From assembly GCA_964020085.1 (NCBI GenBank), contig OZ026601.1:5892835-5956834 (forward strand): a stretch of 64,000 nucleotides of DNA, in the 5' to 3' direction. This DNA is from Micromussa lordhowensis. Lineage: Eukaryota; Cnidaria; Anthozoa; Scleractinia; Lobophylliidae. Made by a program: the position numbers and the translations under genes. Positions 47,072 to 59,740 of the stretch are shown piece after piece (the first letter of the stretch is position 1; the number at the start of each line of letters is the position of its first letter). The notes beneath the pieces were generated by a model, which worked only from the letters and a program-made list of their open reading frames with translations, was not told the DNA's origin and ran no database searches.

Positions 47072-48693
47072 ATGAATATCCAATTTCTTCCGAGTCTCTT
47101 GGCCGTGCTTGTTGTTTCAGCGACAGCCAGGTTTCTTCCTGCCGGTAAGTACATCAGTACTGTCTCAACTAAACAACTATTTTACACCAATCTAAGGGAT
47201 TGTATTAATGAGTAAAGCGTAATGAGCCACTCTAGATTGGAATCCGGGACATTTATTTTAAGAATACAATGATGTGAAATAAAGTAGCAGCATAAATAAT
47301 TTAATTGTCAGTTATTCATGGTGAAGTTTTCAAGTTAAAATGGCTAAACGAAAGTGAACTTAACTTAACATTGGTTGAGATAGAAAAACAGTTTTATTTA
47401 AAAGAGCTTTATTTAAGATATAAAAAGAAAGTTTCTGAAAAATTTACTTGTAAGTAGTTCTTATTAACTCACGACCTCGGTCAAAATTCTCCCATTAAGA
47501 CCGACTAAGCTCGGTTAATAACATGTTTATTATATGGAGCAAACAAGAACAATTTAATTCTTTTAATTTACCTGATTTGTAGTATTTTGCTTGCGAATGG
47601 CGATGAGCTGAATTTAATTCTGACAAAGTTTGCTCATCATGTTTACTTTTTTTCTCATCAGGCTTTTTGACACTGCCATGAATAAATATTGTTAGATGAA
47701 TATAGTCAATTATTTTGCATTTTAGTTTGCAACATTTTCACTGCAAAACTTTACTGGTCTAGATGCTGGTCTAGATGGGAGAATCTAAAGCGCTTTCAAT
47801 AACGATTTCAGCCAATCGAATTGGTAGTTCCCAGTCACTTGTGTTTCAATAACTCGATGGAAACACGGTACATGTTTCCTATTTCTTAAATAACCTCTAT
47901 AAGTGATGACACGAACGCTCACAGTCAACCCATTTTCTGTACCTGGTGCAATTTTTTTTAATTATTATTTTTGTTATTTTTTCCAGTCACAAGGAGAGCA
48001 TGTTGCAACTCTGCTCCTTGTCCCCCTTCTTCCCCTCCTTGTCCACCACCCGCACCACCTCCTGCAATCCCAGCACCTGCACTACCTGGTCCTCCGGGAA
48101 TCCCGGGGCCATCTGGATGCCAAGGTCCCATTGGATTAGCCGGTTGCCCTGGTCTAAGGGGACCACCTGGGGTAATCGGACCACTTGGACCACCCGGACC
48201 TGCCGGGGCTGCCGGAAAACCAGCCACACCTGGACCCCCCGGACAAGCCGGATGCATGGGGCCGCCTGGGCCTTCAGGGTGTATGGGTCTCAAGGGATCA
48301 CCTGGAGCAGTTGGACTACCCGGCCCGTTGGGACCCCCTGGACTAGCCGCTCCCCCCGGCGCACCAGGATTACCCGGTAAAATGGGAGCCCCCGGCATTT
48401 CTGGATCGCCCGGTTTCAAAGGAGAACCCGGAGCAATTGGACCACCCGGACCTCCTGGACCTCCTGGAAAACCTGCTCTTCCTGGTCCACCTGGACAACC
48501 CGGAAGTATGGGCCCTCCTGGTCCACCCGGATGCATCGGTCCTAAGGGGTGTCCTGGAACTGCCGGAACCGCCGGACTTGTTGGACCTGCTGGGCCTCCG
48601 GGACCTCCAGGACCGGCCGGACCTCCGGGAACACAAACTGAAGTATCACCCTGTAATAGCGGAGGTAGTTGCGCAGGTGGTTGCTGCGGCTAG
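47072..48693 (+). CDS. long minicollagen-like protein B
   Basis: Coding exons 47072-47144 and 47987-48693 (phase 1), 259 residues. Signal peptide 1-19; propeptide RFLPAVTRR ends in RR; N-terminal Cys/Pro segment (29-58) with Cys 30, 31, 36 and 43; 61 Gly-X-Y triplets (59-241); C-terminal [12 protein letters not shown]. The helix has three Gly breaks (ATP, APP, ALP) that split it into 15, 13, 13 and 17 triplets. The module GKP-A(T/L)P-GPP-GQ occurs twice, 84 residues apart, and matches the single one in protein A, so B looks like a doubled A. At about four times the usual collagen length it may be a wall-spanning or tubule component; that is inference. Poly(A) signal at 48934. Confidence 0.87.
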
Positions 48694-49632
48694 ACCACTT
48701 AACTTCTGTCAAAAAGCACAACTAGCTTAAAGTTCAGTTGAAATTGTTTTGAAAGGAAAGGAAAGAATCATACAAAAGAGACTGTGCTCTGTTTCGGATG
48801 CAGATTAATACCAGTTGAATGCAAATTCATGTGGTACGTTCAAGAAATTGTGTGAAAACCGTGAACTGAATTGGAAAAAAACAGCAAACGAGGATGAATT
48901 GTGTAATTTTTAAAGAGCAATTGACAATTGAAAAATAAAGTGAATACGATCTCTACTGCGAACAAGACTATACTTGGCGAGCCCTGTTACCTCTAAATAG
49001 CTATTTCGTTGGATTTCTTTGCTCCAAATATTCTTCTTCTTTCATCTTCTACTAACCTTTAACCCGCTTTGAACCTGATAGAAACGCAGCCTTGTTGTTC
49101 AGCAATGGGTTAATAGTTTATAAGGAGTAAGATTTCTAAAAAAATGCACCAAAAGGGAGAGTGAATATATTGAAAAGTACCCAATGTAGTTCTCCATGAC
49201 TCGCTTAATGTCTCGCGTTAAGAAATGCTGCTGCTTTTGTTAAGAACTGTTGCTCTGGTGCTATTCCATCTCAGGTGCTTCCTAATATCTACACTTAATT
49301 TACCATTGTCATTGTTCCTGTCGCTGTTCCCAACAAAGGATCACTTTTAAACTGACTCTGTTGGGTGATAAGATCAATAAATAGGACGCGAGTGAATGAT
49401 GAAAAAAAAATTTCGCTAGGCGATTTTAATATAAAGAAAACAAATTTGCCAATACTTTCTAGTTATTAGCCTTCACTGGATCAAAACTTTATGACTTAAT
49501 ACTAGAAGTTTCATCTTAAACGAAGTCCCAATAAATGGTCAACAGTTAATCGACATTTAGAAGACATAATAGGATACTAAAGCTACGACAGCAAACAGTC
49601 GGCCTGTTAAAAAGAAGCACCTTAACAAGAGG
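48694..49632. other. 3' UTR and flank of minicollagen B; start of segmental duplication
   Basis: From about 49440 the sequence ('cgaagtcccaat', 'atcgacatttagaag', 'gttaaaaagaagcac') recurs in diverged form from about 52325 on. No gene is seen. Confidence 0.4.
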
Positions 49633-49703
49633 GAGAGCAGGTTTGCCAGGTAGTCCCATTTAGAACCACTGGACCAATGGTACTACCTGGTAAACCTGCT
49701 CTC
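49633..49703 (+). ncRNA. minicollagen-derived hairpin, candidate small-RNA precursor
   Basis: The arms GAGAGCAGGTTTGCCAGGTA.. (49633-49654) and its partner (49682-49703) pair over 22 bp with a single G-U wobble. After one mismatch CCATT/AATGG pairs too, leaving a 15-nt loop. The 3' arm reads as collagen (GPM.LPGKPAL) and is a clear relative of 42260-42295 in gene A. The 5' arm is therefore antisense to A and B messages. The structure is seen directly; expression and processing are inference. Confidence 0.45.
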
Positions 49704-49790
49704 TTTCACTCGTCTGCTTTACCCTAACGTATGGGACTAACCGACACTCCTGGAGCCTCAGGATCACTATCCCATTATCCGATACAACAT
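49660..49790 (+). pseudogene. minicollagen relic
   Basis: Translated fragments TGPMVLPGKPAL and, after a break, TPGASGSL retain collagen-type residues related to proteins A and B. No signal exon, frame or Cys tail remains. The diverged sister segment at 52.4 kb lacks it. Confidence 0.5.
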
Positions 49791-51429
49791 CCCTAGAACT
49801 GTGTAGCATTATTCATTACACTTCCTTGCTACGTAAACCTGCAGTATCACTAGTTACAACTCATCACGGGGCCAATTCGTCTCAGAGAGTGCTCAGAAGT
49901 GGTGAAAATTTGAAGACACGGTCCTTCTGTTTGGGCTTTTCTGGTTCTGGTCAGCAACAAAATCTCGCTTGAGTATTCTCAGTTCTTGTTTCACCTCTCG
50001 CCTAAGATTTCATAAGCTAAGGAGTTATTGGCATTTGAAAGCAGGTCCGTTTTTATAGCGTTGTCTGTTTCTTTGTGTGTGTGTTTTCTTACCGACGACA
50101 AAGACGACGATGAGCTTTATTTATGTGTTTAAGGCAAAACGCTTTAGTACCTAGCCGGACTCTATGTTACTGTTACGCACAAAACGACAGTCTAAAGCAC
50201 CAAATTTTGTGATCTTATCTACTTTGTGACGAGGTATATATTAAACGAATGATATAAAGAACTGACAGTTGCAAAATTTTCATCAGACTAGTGCTTTTCC
50301 TTTTAAGAAATTTTTGTCCGGGCCAGACATATAAAGCGGCGATTAGGCGTCGATATCACAAACAGCGTTCAACAACACAACGAGTTTAATGACAGCTTAA
50401 GGAATCGTTTATCACAACAAGCAATGGCGACCAGCTTTCATATGTCTTACTACCTTGTCGCAAGCCGTAAAAACCTGAGAAACATGAAAAACATTACCTT
50501 ATTGCGAAACAAAACTGGAAACAGAAACTATCCAAAAACTAATTACCATCTGGTGAAAGACGGTATAAGCAAAATAAATCACAACTAAGCGTTCTATACA
50601 CGAGCGTTTTCTTCACGTGCGATTAAGAAGAGCAAAACAACCGAAGTATTATGGTCTACGTAATCTCCATAGAAAAGTTGGAACCGCGGAACGGACTATC
50701 ATAAACGATTTGTTGAGGAATAGCCTCAACAATTTTATTGAAGTTATACAGTGCGGAATCGGTATTTCAAGTGTTCCATGGCCTCGGGAAAAAGGGCGGT
50801 AAATTAAAACAAAAACAAAACGTTTCGCGGGTGATTTAACTCAATATTTTTCACTTAGAAAGTTTCCAAAATAAAGAGATCGCTATTAATTTTTAAAATT
50901 ACGTTCAAGCCACGGACTAAACCAGAAGGATTTCCTGTTTATTTGGCATTTTGTTTGTGTCAGTCATTACAATTTTGAGTTAAACTGGCAATTTACTAGA
51001 ATTTAAATCAATTTAAATCTAAAAAAACATAAAACAATGTTATTTTCGTAGGGAAATTACATTCTAAAACAATCCATACGCATTTTCTGTGAGTGCAAAT
51101 TTCGCTTTGTTTCTAGCTTAGCTACCTTTAGGAAGGCATGGACAGTTTTATATTTTTCTAAATCACTGTGATCTATGGTCTCGACTGTGATCATTTCAAT
51201 GCTACGAGGAAGCAATCTTTAAAATTCATGATTATAATCCATCAAATATTTTCGCTCGCGCGTGATTGGTCAGTGTAACTGAAAATTAAGTCCCCGGCTA
51301 AAACTGGGGAATATCCGAGTGATATTCCCAAATTTTAAAACCGCGCGTGTTGCGAAAAATACTTGAAGGATAACAAACACAACAACCTCCATTTGAAAAA
51401 TTATGCTCAGATTTTTGTCCTTGGACAGT

Positions 51430-51750
51430 AATCTGTTCCTATGAAAATTACGGCACATTTGAAACTTAATTTGTAAGGCATGTTTCGGTCGCTCAACGAC
51501 CATCTTCAGCTGAAAGTAGAATTAAATTGAAGTTACATTTGAATTTATAATATAAATATAAAAATAATCAGCGTTACTATTGTACACTCTTTTGTTACCT
51601 ATAGCTAGTTTGCTAAATTCCAAACTTCTTTTCAAGGTTGTTATTTATCTTTGTTTAGTACTATATTATATTATAAATTCAAATGTAACTTCAACTTAAT
51701 TCTACTTCACAAATTAAGTTTCAAATGCGTCGTCATTTTCATAAAAATTG
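51430..51750. mobile_element. inverted-repeat element
   Basis: 'agaattaaattgaagttaca' (about 51518) faces its complement 'tgtaacttcaacttaattct' (about 51682), and 'catttgaaacttaatttgt' faces 'acaaattaagtttcaaatg'. The arms enclose about 100 bp. Likely a foldback MITE. Confidence 0.6.
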
Positions 51751-52289
51751 TTGTCAGTTTGCTTCTTTCCTAATCTGTTTCTCAAAGCTCAAGGGTTTCC
51801 TAGAGCTACGCGCCCGGAAAACTGTTCCCGGAACAGATAATGTTCTTGGACATAAAATATATCCGAACAATATCAGCGCCAAATGGAGGCTATTGTCTGT
51901 ATGCACCCGCTTCACCAGTGTTCCCACAATTCCATGAAGTCGTATAGTTTATCTTTTATACTTTTCATCCAACAACGATTTTTCAACCAGGTTTTTTGCA
52001 ACTGATGCTAATGCGGGGGATCTTTTCAAATAACAGTAATCTCTTTAAAATGACATTCCCCTGCATGAACGAACATGGCACTAGCTAGTTCCAGTCCTGT
52101 ACCAGGAATACGAACATGGACTTCTTGTTTTGCCTTAATTCAGTAAAATTGAGATATTATGCTAAAACAGTTTAAAACAGTTATAAATGTGAAGCTGGAA
52201 ACGCTCTTTAAAGGAATTTGGAAGTGTCTTGCCTAGGCAAGGTTATTGTGTAGCTATTTTTACCTTCAGGGTGACTAAATTAGACCATG

Positions 52290-54990
52290 GATCAAGACAA
52301 ACTTGATATTACAAACTTGATATTTAACGAAGGCCCAATCTAAGTTGGTCAGCAATTTATCGACATTAGGAAGAGATAGCAAGCTATAGAGCTTCATAAC
52401 AATAGTATGGTTAGTTAAAAAGAAACACTTTAAAAGCGGACCATTAGTGTCTCACGCCAGGAATTGTTTCATAAGCTAACCAATCCGTGGGATCTTTAGC
52501 TTCGCCAACAGTCCCTAGTATCAGAAAGCAGATTGGATTTTATAGTGTTGTAGCTCTCTGTTCTTCGTTTCTAGGTCCCACGACAGCGACGGACGATGGG
52601 CTTCATCAATGTTCTAGTTATGCCAAAACGCTTTGGTAACTAGTCGGCCTCGATCTGATCATTTGCACACTAAAGCAACTTATGTTGTTATCTTATCTAC
52701 ATTATGATGACATGGTCCATACTTGATAAATGATATCAAGACCTGACAATTTCAAACCTAAATTAGGCTGGTGTTTTTCCTTTGATCCTATTAAAATCTT
52801 CAATCCGTAAGGTAAAATAAAACCTATCTGTTACAAAGGCCCTATTGACCATGGAGGAAATGTTAGTTTTTATATTATAATACAAACCAGTCACGTTGTT
52901 TTCCAGTGGAAGAACACAAGCGAAAATAGGCTCGCCCTAATATTCCATCACCAGTGTGCTAAATAATACTCGAGCGTCAGATAATGTGGACAAGTATGGC
53001 GGAATGGTTCAGTATCAGTGGTGACTATTTACCGCAATTTTGTAAGCACGCAATACATGTGAAAAATGTAATCTTTCATCTCTCGATTTAAAATTTGCTT
53101 GCTCGTTCGAAATTCACGTGGTTAATTTTTCTCTAGACGGGAAACCATTGTCGCTGCTAAATGACGCCTATAATCCAACTTATGACCATATATGATGTAC
53201 CGAGTGAAAGATATTGATTAGTGCATTTCGTTAATTGCATCACTAATCAAAAACTAAACTTTACAGAAGAGCGTTTAAAACACCTAACTGAGATCTTTTT
53301 TCTTTAAAGCTTGGCCGGAAATCGATCGCAAAGAGTCTCTCTGTTGGATTGGTTCACCTCGTGTGCTCTATAGCCGTGCTGTTAGTTTTAGAGAATTCCA
53401 AGCGAAAACCTGTTGTTATTTGGTAACGCTGATAATTTCCGGATTTCCTCATTTTAAAGTAAATACACCCGTGAAGCTTTTCACCGTGTGATGGTTATAA
53501 AAGGGCAGAATTCACAGGACTGGAAGCACTTTTCTGTTTTCACGCCACTCGAGCTCCGCCTCCTCTTGCATTTTTAATAGTACACCATAATCAAACCCTT
53601 TTTTTAAATTATCTTTTGTCAAGCTTATAATACACTAGCCAGTACAGGAAGCTTTCTTCCGTCGTTAAAGTTCACCTAACAACTTTTAACACTCATAAAG
53701 ACACTGGCGTACCTGTCTGAACCTGTCAAGTATAAGCTGTTTCTGCTCTGGAAATGTCGTGGGTTCGTTAGGTCTACCTACTGAAGAACAATACGTCAAC
53801 CAACAGAAAATACAAAGTTTATTTCTTCTTGATTGCCAACGATAAGTCCAGAACTTTACGTTTTAGTCTCTCTTACGTAGTTACGAGAAAGGATAAGAGG
53901 TGTTTTAGTTCTTCCCATAAGATAAAATTTGTGCTGTTTTTAATATCAAGTAATAAATAGCAAACGTTGTTTTGTTTTCCGTACATAGGACAGTTATTGG
54001 CTCCATTTCAAAAAAATGCAGAATCGAAGGAAATTTATCACAGTATTAAAAGTCTTTCTTGCTTTTTAAACATGTTAATTGGCCCTAATTTGGTAATTTG
54101 GTATCGAAGCTATACAGTGTGCCCTTAATTATAATCGGCATTCCACAAATCAAATCATTATACAACTGGTTAAAGGACTGGTAAGGTCCAAACTTTCTTC
54201 GAAAAAAGCGCTTAAGGCAGTGTAAATTCATTGACCTCCGATGTGATATTCTTCTGCTCTGTCGAGTATCAATCACAGATGAGGGAAAGTAGAGGTCGCT
54301 TAAGATAGAATTATACTTCACTCATGTTATTTGTCTTGTTTATGTCACATCGAATTGGTTGGAAAAAGCACCAGCAGGCGAATTAAGTTTAGTTGATTTA
54401 AGTTTCGCCAATGCTAATTTAATTTAAGCCATACCTTCACAATTAATGTCAAAACCAGAAAGACAGGAAAAAAAGATATCAGCACACATTGCTACCTTAA
54501 ATCTTCATACCTTAAATCTTCAAACCCACCGTCTGATCCCTTCACTGATTCTTGGTCTCCAGTCTTTGCTCCGTCACCTAACAACAAACCCTCGTCTATA
54601 ATCACCATTCTCGATCTCGGGTATTGTTTTCATGGTAAATTATTTTACCTTAGCATCAAGTTTATAATAAACAGGTTAACAGTGTTCCCACTGAGGTCTC
54701 GTTGAAGGACTGAGTATAAAGGAAAATTCATCTTGAACACGGCCAACGCGCCTCGTAACGTCCGCGCTACAGGCCACTTGAACCCAGTACAGTAATCACC
54801 TCGTTTAGCCTCTGGCGGTTAAAAAGATACTTCAAGATTGGGGTGCTATTATTTTCGAAGGTAATTTTACTCAACATTTGTCACTAAATAGCTTATTTAA
54901 GAGTTCGTTATTAATTTTTAAAATCGCGCCCAAGCCACGGACTAAATTAAACCAGCAGTATTTCCCATTTATTTTGACATTTTGTTTGTG
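52290..54990 (+). repeat. segmental duplication S, copy 2
   Basis: Diverged, longer copy of 49440-51010. It suggests that the spacing between minicollagen genes grew by tandem duplication and later decay. No minicollagen exon is seen in it. Confidence 0.5.
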
Positions 54991-56290
54991 TTAAACATTC
55001 CAAGCAGAAAATTATACACTGTTTTCAAGTTTCAGCAGCAATTAACAAGGAATCGAAATAATCAAAACTTCATAAAAATAAAATAAGAAACAACAACATT
55101 GACACAAAGAAAATACTTTCTAAAACGACTTATACCTTGACAATGAATCATCGATATTTCAGTCACTCTTCTTATTAAACATATTGGATCATAAAGCTGT
55201 CGTGGTTTCCCATTCTAGTTTGCTAAATGCATTATTTCAGCTCAGGTTTCAGTTAGTAAGCATACCAGTGTTAGTAAATTATCTCAGTGTCACAGTGAAA
55301 TCATGAGTATAACACAAACAATAAACGTTTAATCAAATCAGCACCAGAAAGCTGAAAAGACTAAAACCAATAGGATATAACTCGAATTTCCTTTTGTGCT
55401 CAAACCAGTTACACAAAATTGAAATAACAAGTAAGCTCTGAAGTTAAATGAAGTGAACCTTTAGGATGAAGCATGAAAATTATGCTACCGCGGTGTGGAA
55501 ATTCCAAAATGGCGTCTATGCTAATTTTAATAGAACACATCTTTATTTTACCCATTTTGATATCCCATCTTATACAGTTTGGAAGATTAAGCCATTTCAA
55601 GGAAGTTTAGAGACAAAGATGGAGCCTAAGGTCACCATGAAATTCTTGAGCGACAAAAATCATAAGAGATGTTGAAAAGAGCATAAACAATCCACTTAAG
55701 CTTCAAGCTCTGTCTGTTACCTATCTTGATCCTCTTTCCGTCTTAAATGAGTGAGTGATAGACCTGCCTAGCGCAGTGTGCTCTTCATATTTTGCCTCTG
55801 ACTAACTTCCTAGCTGGTTTACTGCATTTGGTCAATTTAAGCTGTTTGCTTTCCTTGAGTTGTCAGTGTTATTTGCTGATCCTTGCTGTTTTATTAGATA
55901 AGGAGTATTAAACATGCATGAATCAACGCGAAATAAACCAATCTGGTTTAATGTACTTGAAAGAAGATTTAGTCACTTTTCGAGGTTTCATCTGAATTAA
56001 GCGCATTTTTAATGTAAGACACATTGAGATTTATAGCTTTTATTTTTCAGCGTACTCAAATTCCTCCAAGCTAAACCTAAAACGTGCTTTATAAAAAATA
56101 AAAGATCCTAAAAACAGCGTACAATGCCATCAATTCAAGCGTATAAGTGGGTTTGTCTCGGACAACCCACAAAACTACTTCTCAGTTCAGTGGCACAGAA
56201 AGGGGCGTTTCAACAACCTGACATCACCTGCCTCTTGTGAAGTTGCTGACCAATCACAGACCAACACCGCAAAGAAACGCATTTAAAATT
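54991..56290. other. intergenic region before minicollagen C
   Basis: Open frames on both strands near 55409-55675 overlap each other and show no motif. Nothing else is recognised. Confidence 0.3.
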
Positions 56291-56372
56291 AATTACTTTC
56301 ATCTCGGTAAATACTACTATCTCGCAGAGCCAGGACACATCTTATTGCATTCTGTCAGGGCAGAGAAAAGAG
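56291..56372 (+). other. possible non-coding first exon, minicollagen C
   Basis: Donor AG|GTGAGC at 56373 would pair with the CAG acceptor five bases before the ATG at 56720. The 5' limit is a guess. Confidence 0.3.
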
Positions 56373-56719
56373 GTGAGCGAACATTTTGTTTTTTTTTTTA
56401 TTTCCTGATCCATGATCTTCCATCATTTCACTCGAAAGTTATGTTAAGCTGTCTTCGACCTAGACAAAATATTACATTATCGGTAGCCAAAACATTATTA
56501 TTTTGTTTTTCAACAATATCTCTATTTTCGAAATGACCTTTAGTGGGCTTTAATTGGAGCTATTACCCTATTTTCCACACTATTTAATCAATTTGTTCGT
56601 CATAACTCTGTTTAATAAATTTGTTCTTAATGGTACAAAGGTTTCAGTTATTTTAAAAAGAATAGGTACCCGATTTCTTGAAGTTAATTTTGTTTTGTTT
56701 TTTTTCTCTAACAGGCAAG

Positions 56720-58500
56720 ATGAATTCCAAATTAATATTTATCCTAGTCCTTGCATTTGTGTGCTACGCACATGCTAGATCGACAAAAGGTAAGATTTTG
56801 TTCGTTTATTTGTCAACTGCAAAGTCAAACGTTGATCCGCTTTGGGAAAATACAACTGGATCATAATCAAAAACATTTCTTCAGTTAACAATCTTCAAAT
56901 CTTTGGTTTACGTAAACTCAGTAGTGGAACGGACTTCTGGAATCACATGTAAAAGGAACTGTATGAGCGTTGAGTGCCCAAGTTGTTATTTTAGATAGGA
57001 TATATTTCAACAGTTTGTATACAAATGCGCCATAGTTCTTGACAAACTGATTTAGTTTCTCAGCATCTTTGTCAAAGCTGGTGCCGGTGGCAAAATGTAA
57101 AGTCATCGATCCTAAATAAACGAAAAAAAATAGGTTCTCGATTTTTCAAAATTTTGGATTTATTCAATGTTTGTTGATCAGTTTAAGTTCTCTGCGTTAT
57201 TTTGACCAAATATTTCCAGCCACAGCTTATAAAGATTAAGTCAAACAATTTAATATTCAGTAATTATGGATCAATACTATAGTATATTAATAGCATCATA
57301 TTTTTTAAGTAGCCTGCCTCACGCTTTAAAAAAAATGTATTAGGCACAAAAATTCCAATTTCGCCAGAATTTAGCCAGAAGGGCTAAAAATTCTGCCTTT
57401 CTCATTGCTCAACTTCGAAAGGACCAAGGTGTGAAAGAATGTGATAAGTGTCTGTCTAAGAACAATGAAACTGAACAGGTGGTTACTGTTTTATAGTTTA
57501 GAAAACTTCATGCCTTAATTTTTCAACAAAAATTTCATAACCTGACTCTCGCTTTTGTAAAAATATTATTTTGAGCGCAAAACGTTTCGAAGAATTTAAT
57601 AAGGCCGAAAAGATCTGCCTTTTTACTTTTCTGCTAGCAAAACACCACGGCGCGAAAGAATACGACATACGTCTGTCCAAGAACAATCAAGCTTACCAGG
57701 TGGTCACTGTTTTATATATTAGGAAACTTCTTTGTCTTCATTTTTCAAAAAAAAAATCGTTACCTAGTTTTGATCCGAACATTTAAGGAACATTCTATTG
57801 TTCTCAGATTTTTCTTAGAATTCATAGATTTTTTTAATGACTAATGTCTTATCAGTCCTCTTTCTTGTGATTAACGCGAGGCAGTAACTTACGAATCCGA
57901 ATGAAATATTTCTAATCAAAATCTTTCCACAACGTCGACAACGTAAAGAAATTCACGAGGGGAAATAAACAGTAAAATATGTCATCGTAATGGAAGACGT
58001 TAGATTAAATGATAGTCCATCACTATTCTGCACTATGGATTACTGGACATGGACAATGTTCAGTTAACATGATGTTTGATCGCATTTTTCTTACAGGCAC
58101 CAAACGTTGTTGTCCTTGTTGTCCACCACCCCCTCCACCCCCGCCACCAACGCAACAGATCGCCGGACCAATGGGACCAATGGGACCACCCGGATGTTCC
58201 GGTCCACCTGGATCTCCCGGATGTCCCGGTTGGAAGGGATGCACTGGACCAATCGGTCTCCCAGGACCACCCGGCTCGCCCGGCCCAGTCGGAGCACCTG
58301 GACCAATGGGACCTAAGGGATGTGGCGGCGCCCCTGGTTTGCCAGGATGTCCCGGACTCAAGGGATGCCCCGGATGCTCCGGACCACCCGGACCTCCCGG
58401 ACCAGCTGGACCCCAGGGAGCTCCCGGAGCTCCTGCCCCTGCCCCCTGTCCACCCCCACCACCACCACCATGCTGTCCTGCCCCCGCCTGCTGCAAGTAA
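56720..58500 (+). CDS. minicollagen-like protein C
   Basis: Coding exons 56720-56789 (70 bp, as in gene A) and 58097-58500 (phase 1), 157 residues. Signal peptide 1-19; propeptide RSTKGTKR; then CCPCC and nine Pro (33-41); 30 unbroken Gly-X-Y triplets (47-136); tail with PC, seven Pro, CC and PACCK (137-157). Two Pro-rich Cys-bearing ends around a collagen rod is the minicollagen plan, but the Cys spacing is not the canonical CxxxCxxxCxxxCxxxCC. Seven Cys sit in the X position of the helix (GCS, GCP, GCT, GCG), which is unusual and could add rod-to-rod disulfides. The block GCPGWKG is shared with A. Poly(A) signal at 58551. Confidence 0.9.
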
Positions 58501-59576
58501 ATGGCCTCCTTTATAAAATTCGAAGGAATAATCTAATATGTGCTTTTAAAAATAAAAAGTTTTGGACTCAGATAAAGGAAGTGACTGTAGTTATTTTAGT
58601 TTTATGATCCACTTTGCAAAAATCGGGGTATGTGAGTGGGAAAAAAACGCACTGATGCTAACAATTATAGGATACAGAATTCAATCGACTTTAATGTTGT
58701 GCGATCATTATTACAGAAGAAAATAACGCCATATCACACCGATTGTATTGAGCACTCATTGGGAAAAAAGTTCACGCTGTAGCCATAACAGATTTCGGTG
58801 GATTCGGCTAGGTTCATTCATGTCCATCTCACTTGTAAGTAACCTTGGTTCTTTTTCTAGAAGGAATCGCAAGACATCACCAGAACCGCTGAAAGGCAAA
58901 AGCCAGGGTCATCATTTGATCAAGAATATCAGGAAAAGTCATAACTAAAAGAAAGTTGTTGCATGCAAAGGTTAGCTTTTCCTGGAGCCTCTTGCAGATG
59001 AGCAAACCACTGATTGGTTTATTTTATTTCTTCAAAGATCACTTTCTAATTTCGAGCTAGTGAACTTGCACTAACGATTTTGATTTTGTTTTGTCTTTCA
59101 GTGTTTTACTGAAAACCCTACTGAAAACCCGGTTGACAATTTTTGAGATCGTCAAGAGCATGAAATCTGGAAAACGTTACAAAAATGCGAAAATATTATA
59201 AAACCAAACATGTAAAAAGTGATGTTAGTCCAGTTAAATGAATTAAAGACAAATTATTACCAATCAAATTTTTCAAGTACGTCCCAAAATAGATCCCTTT
59301 AGTTTTTGCCGACATTTTGCATATATCGGTATTGCCCCATTCACAAGTTGCTATTTGGATGGTCATTTCCAGCGCAATATCAAATTTAAAGCGCGCAAAT
59401 AATCAACGTTTGCATTGACTATAATCTCAAATATATTCGGATTTTGATGCGTGTAGCATACGATTATCGCATAAAAAGGGTCCGGCCTAAGAGTTGCCCC
59501 ACCCACCCCTCCCGTAAAAGAATTGTCGCAAACATGACGGACGAGCTCTGCACTGAGATCAGACACTAATTTGTAG
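58501..59576. other. 3' UTR and flank of minicollagen C
   Basis: No gene or repeat is recognised beyond the poly(A) site. Confidence 0.3.
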
Positions 59577-59740
59577 AGCGTTTTTAAGTGACTTCATGGC
59601 AGTCATGTAGGTGTTCCAAAACAAAGAAACGGCGGCCATGTTGGTGCACTGAATCAATCCTGTGAGAGTTGAACTCTTTTCTTATGCAAACACTTTCTTT
59701 TTTTCCAATAAATGTGCATGGGTGCTGGCCACGAAAGTGA
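59577..59740 (+). repeat. dispersed repeat D, copy 2
   Basis: Matches 14455-14600 ('ggcggccatgttggtgcact', 'aatcctgtgagagtt', 'gtgctggcca'). Confidence 0.55.

Larger units (their letters stand above)
49440..51010 (+). repeat. segmental duplication S, copy 1
   Basis: Blocks recur in order in 52290-54990: 'aaaacgctttagtacctag' with 'aaaacgctttggtaactag', 'tgacaatt' motifs, and 'ccacggactaaaccag...ttgtttgtgt'. The copies differ by substitutions and insertions. No gene lies inside except the relic above. Confidence 0.6.
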
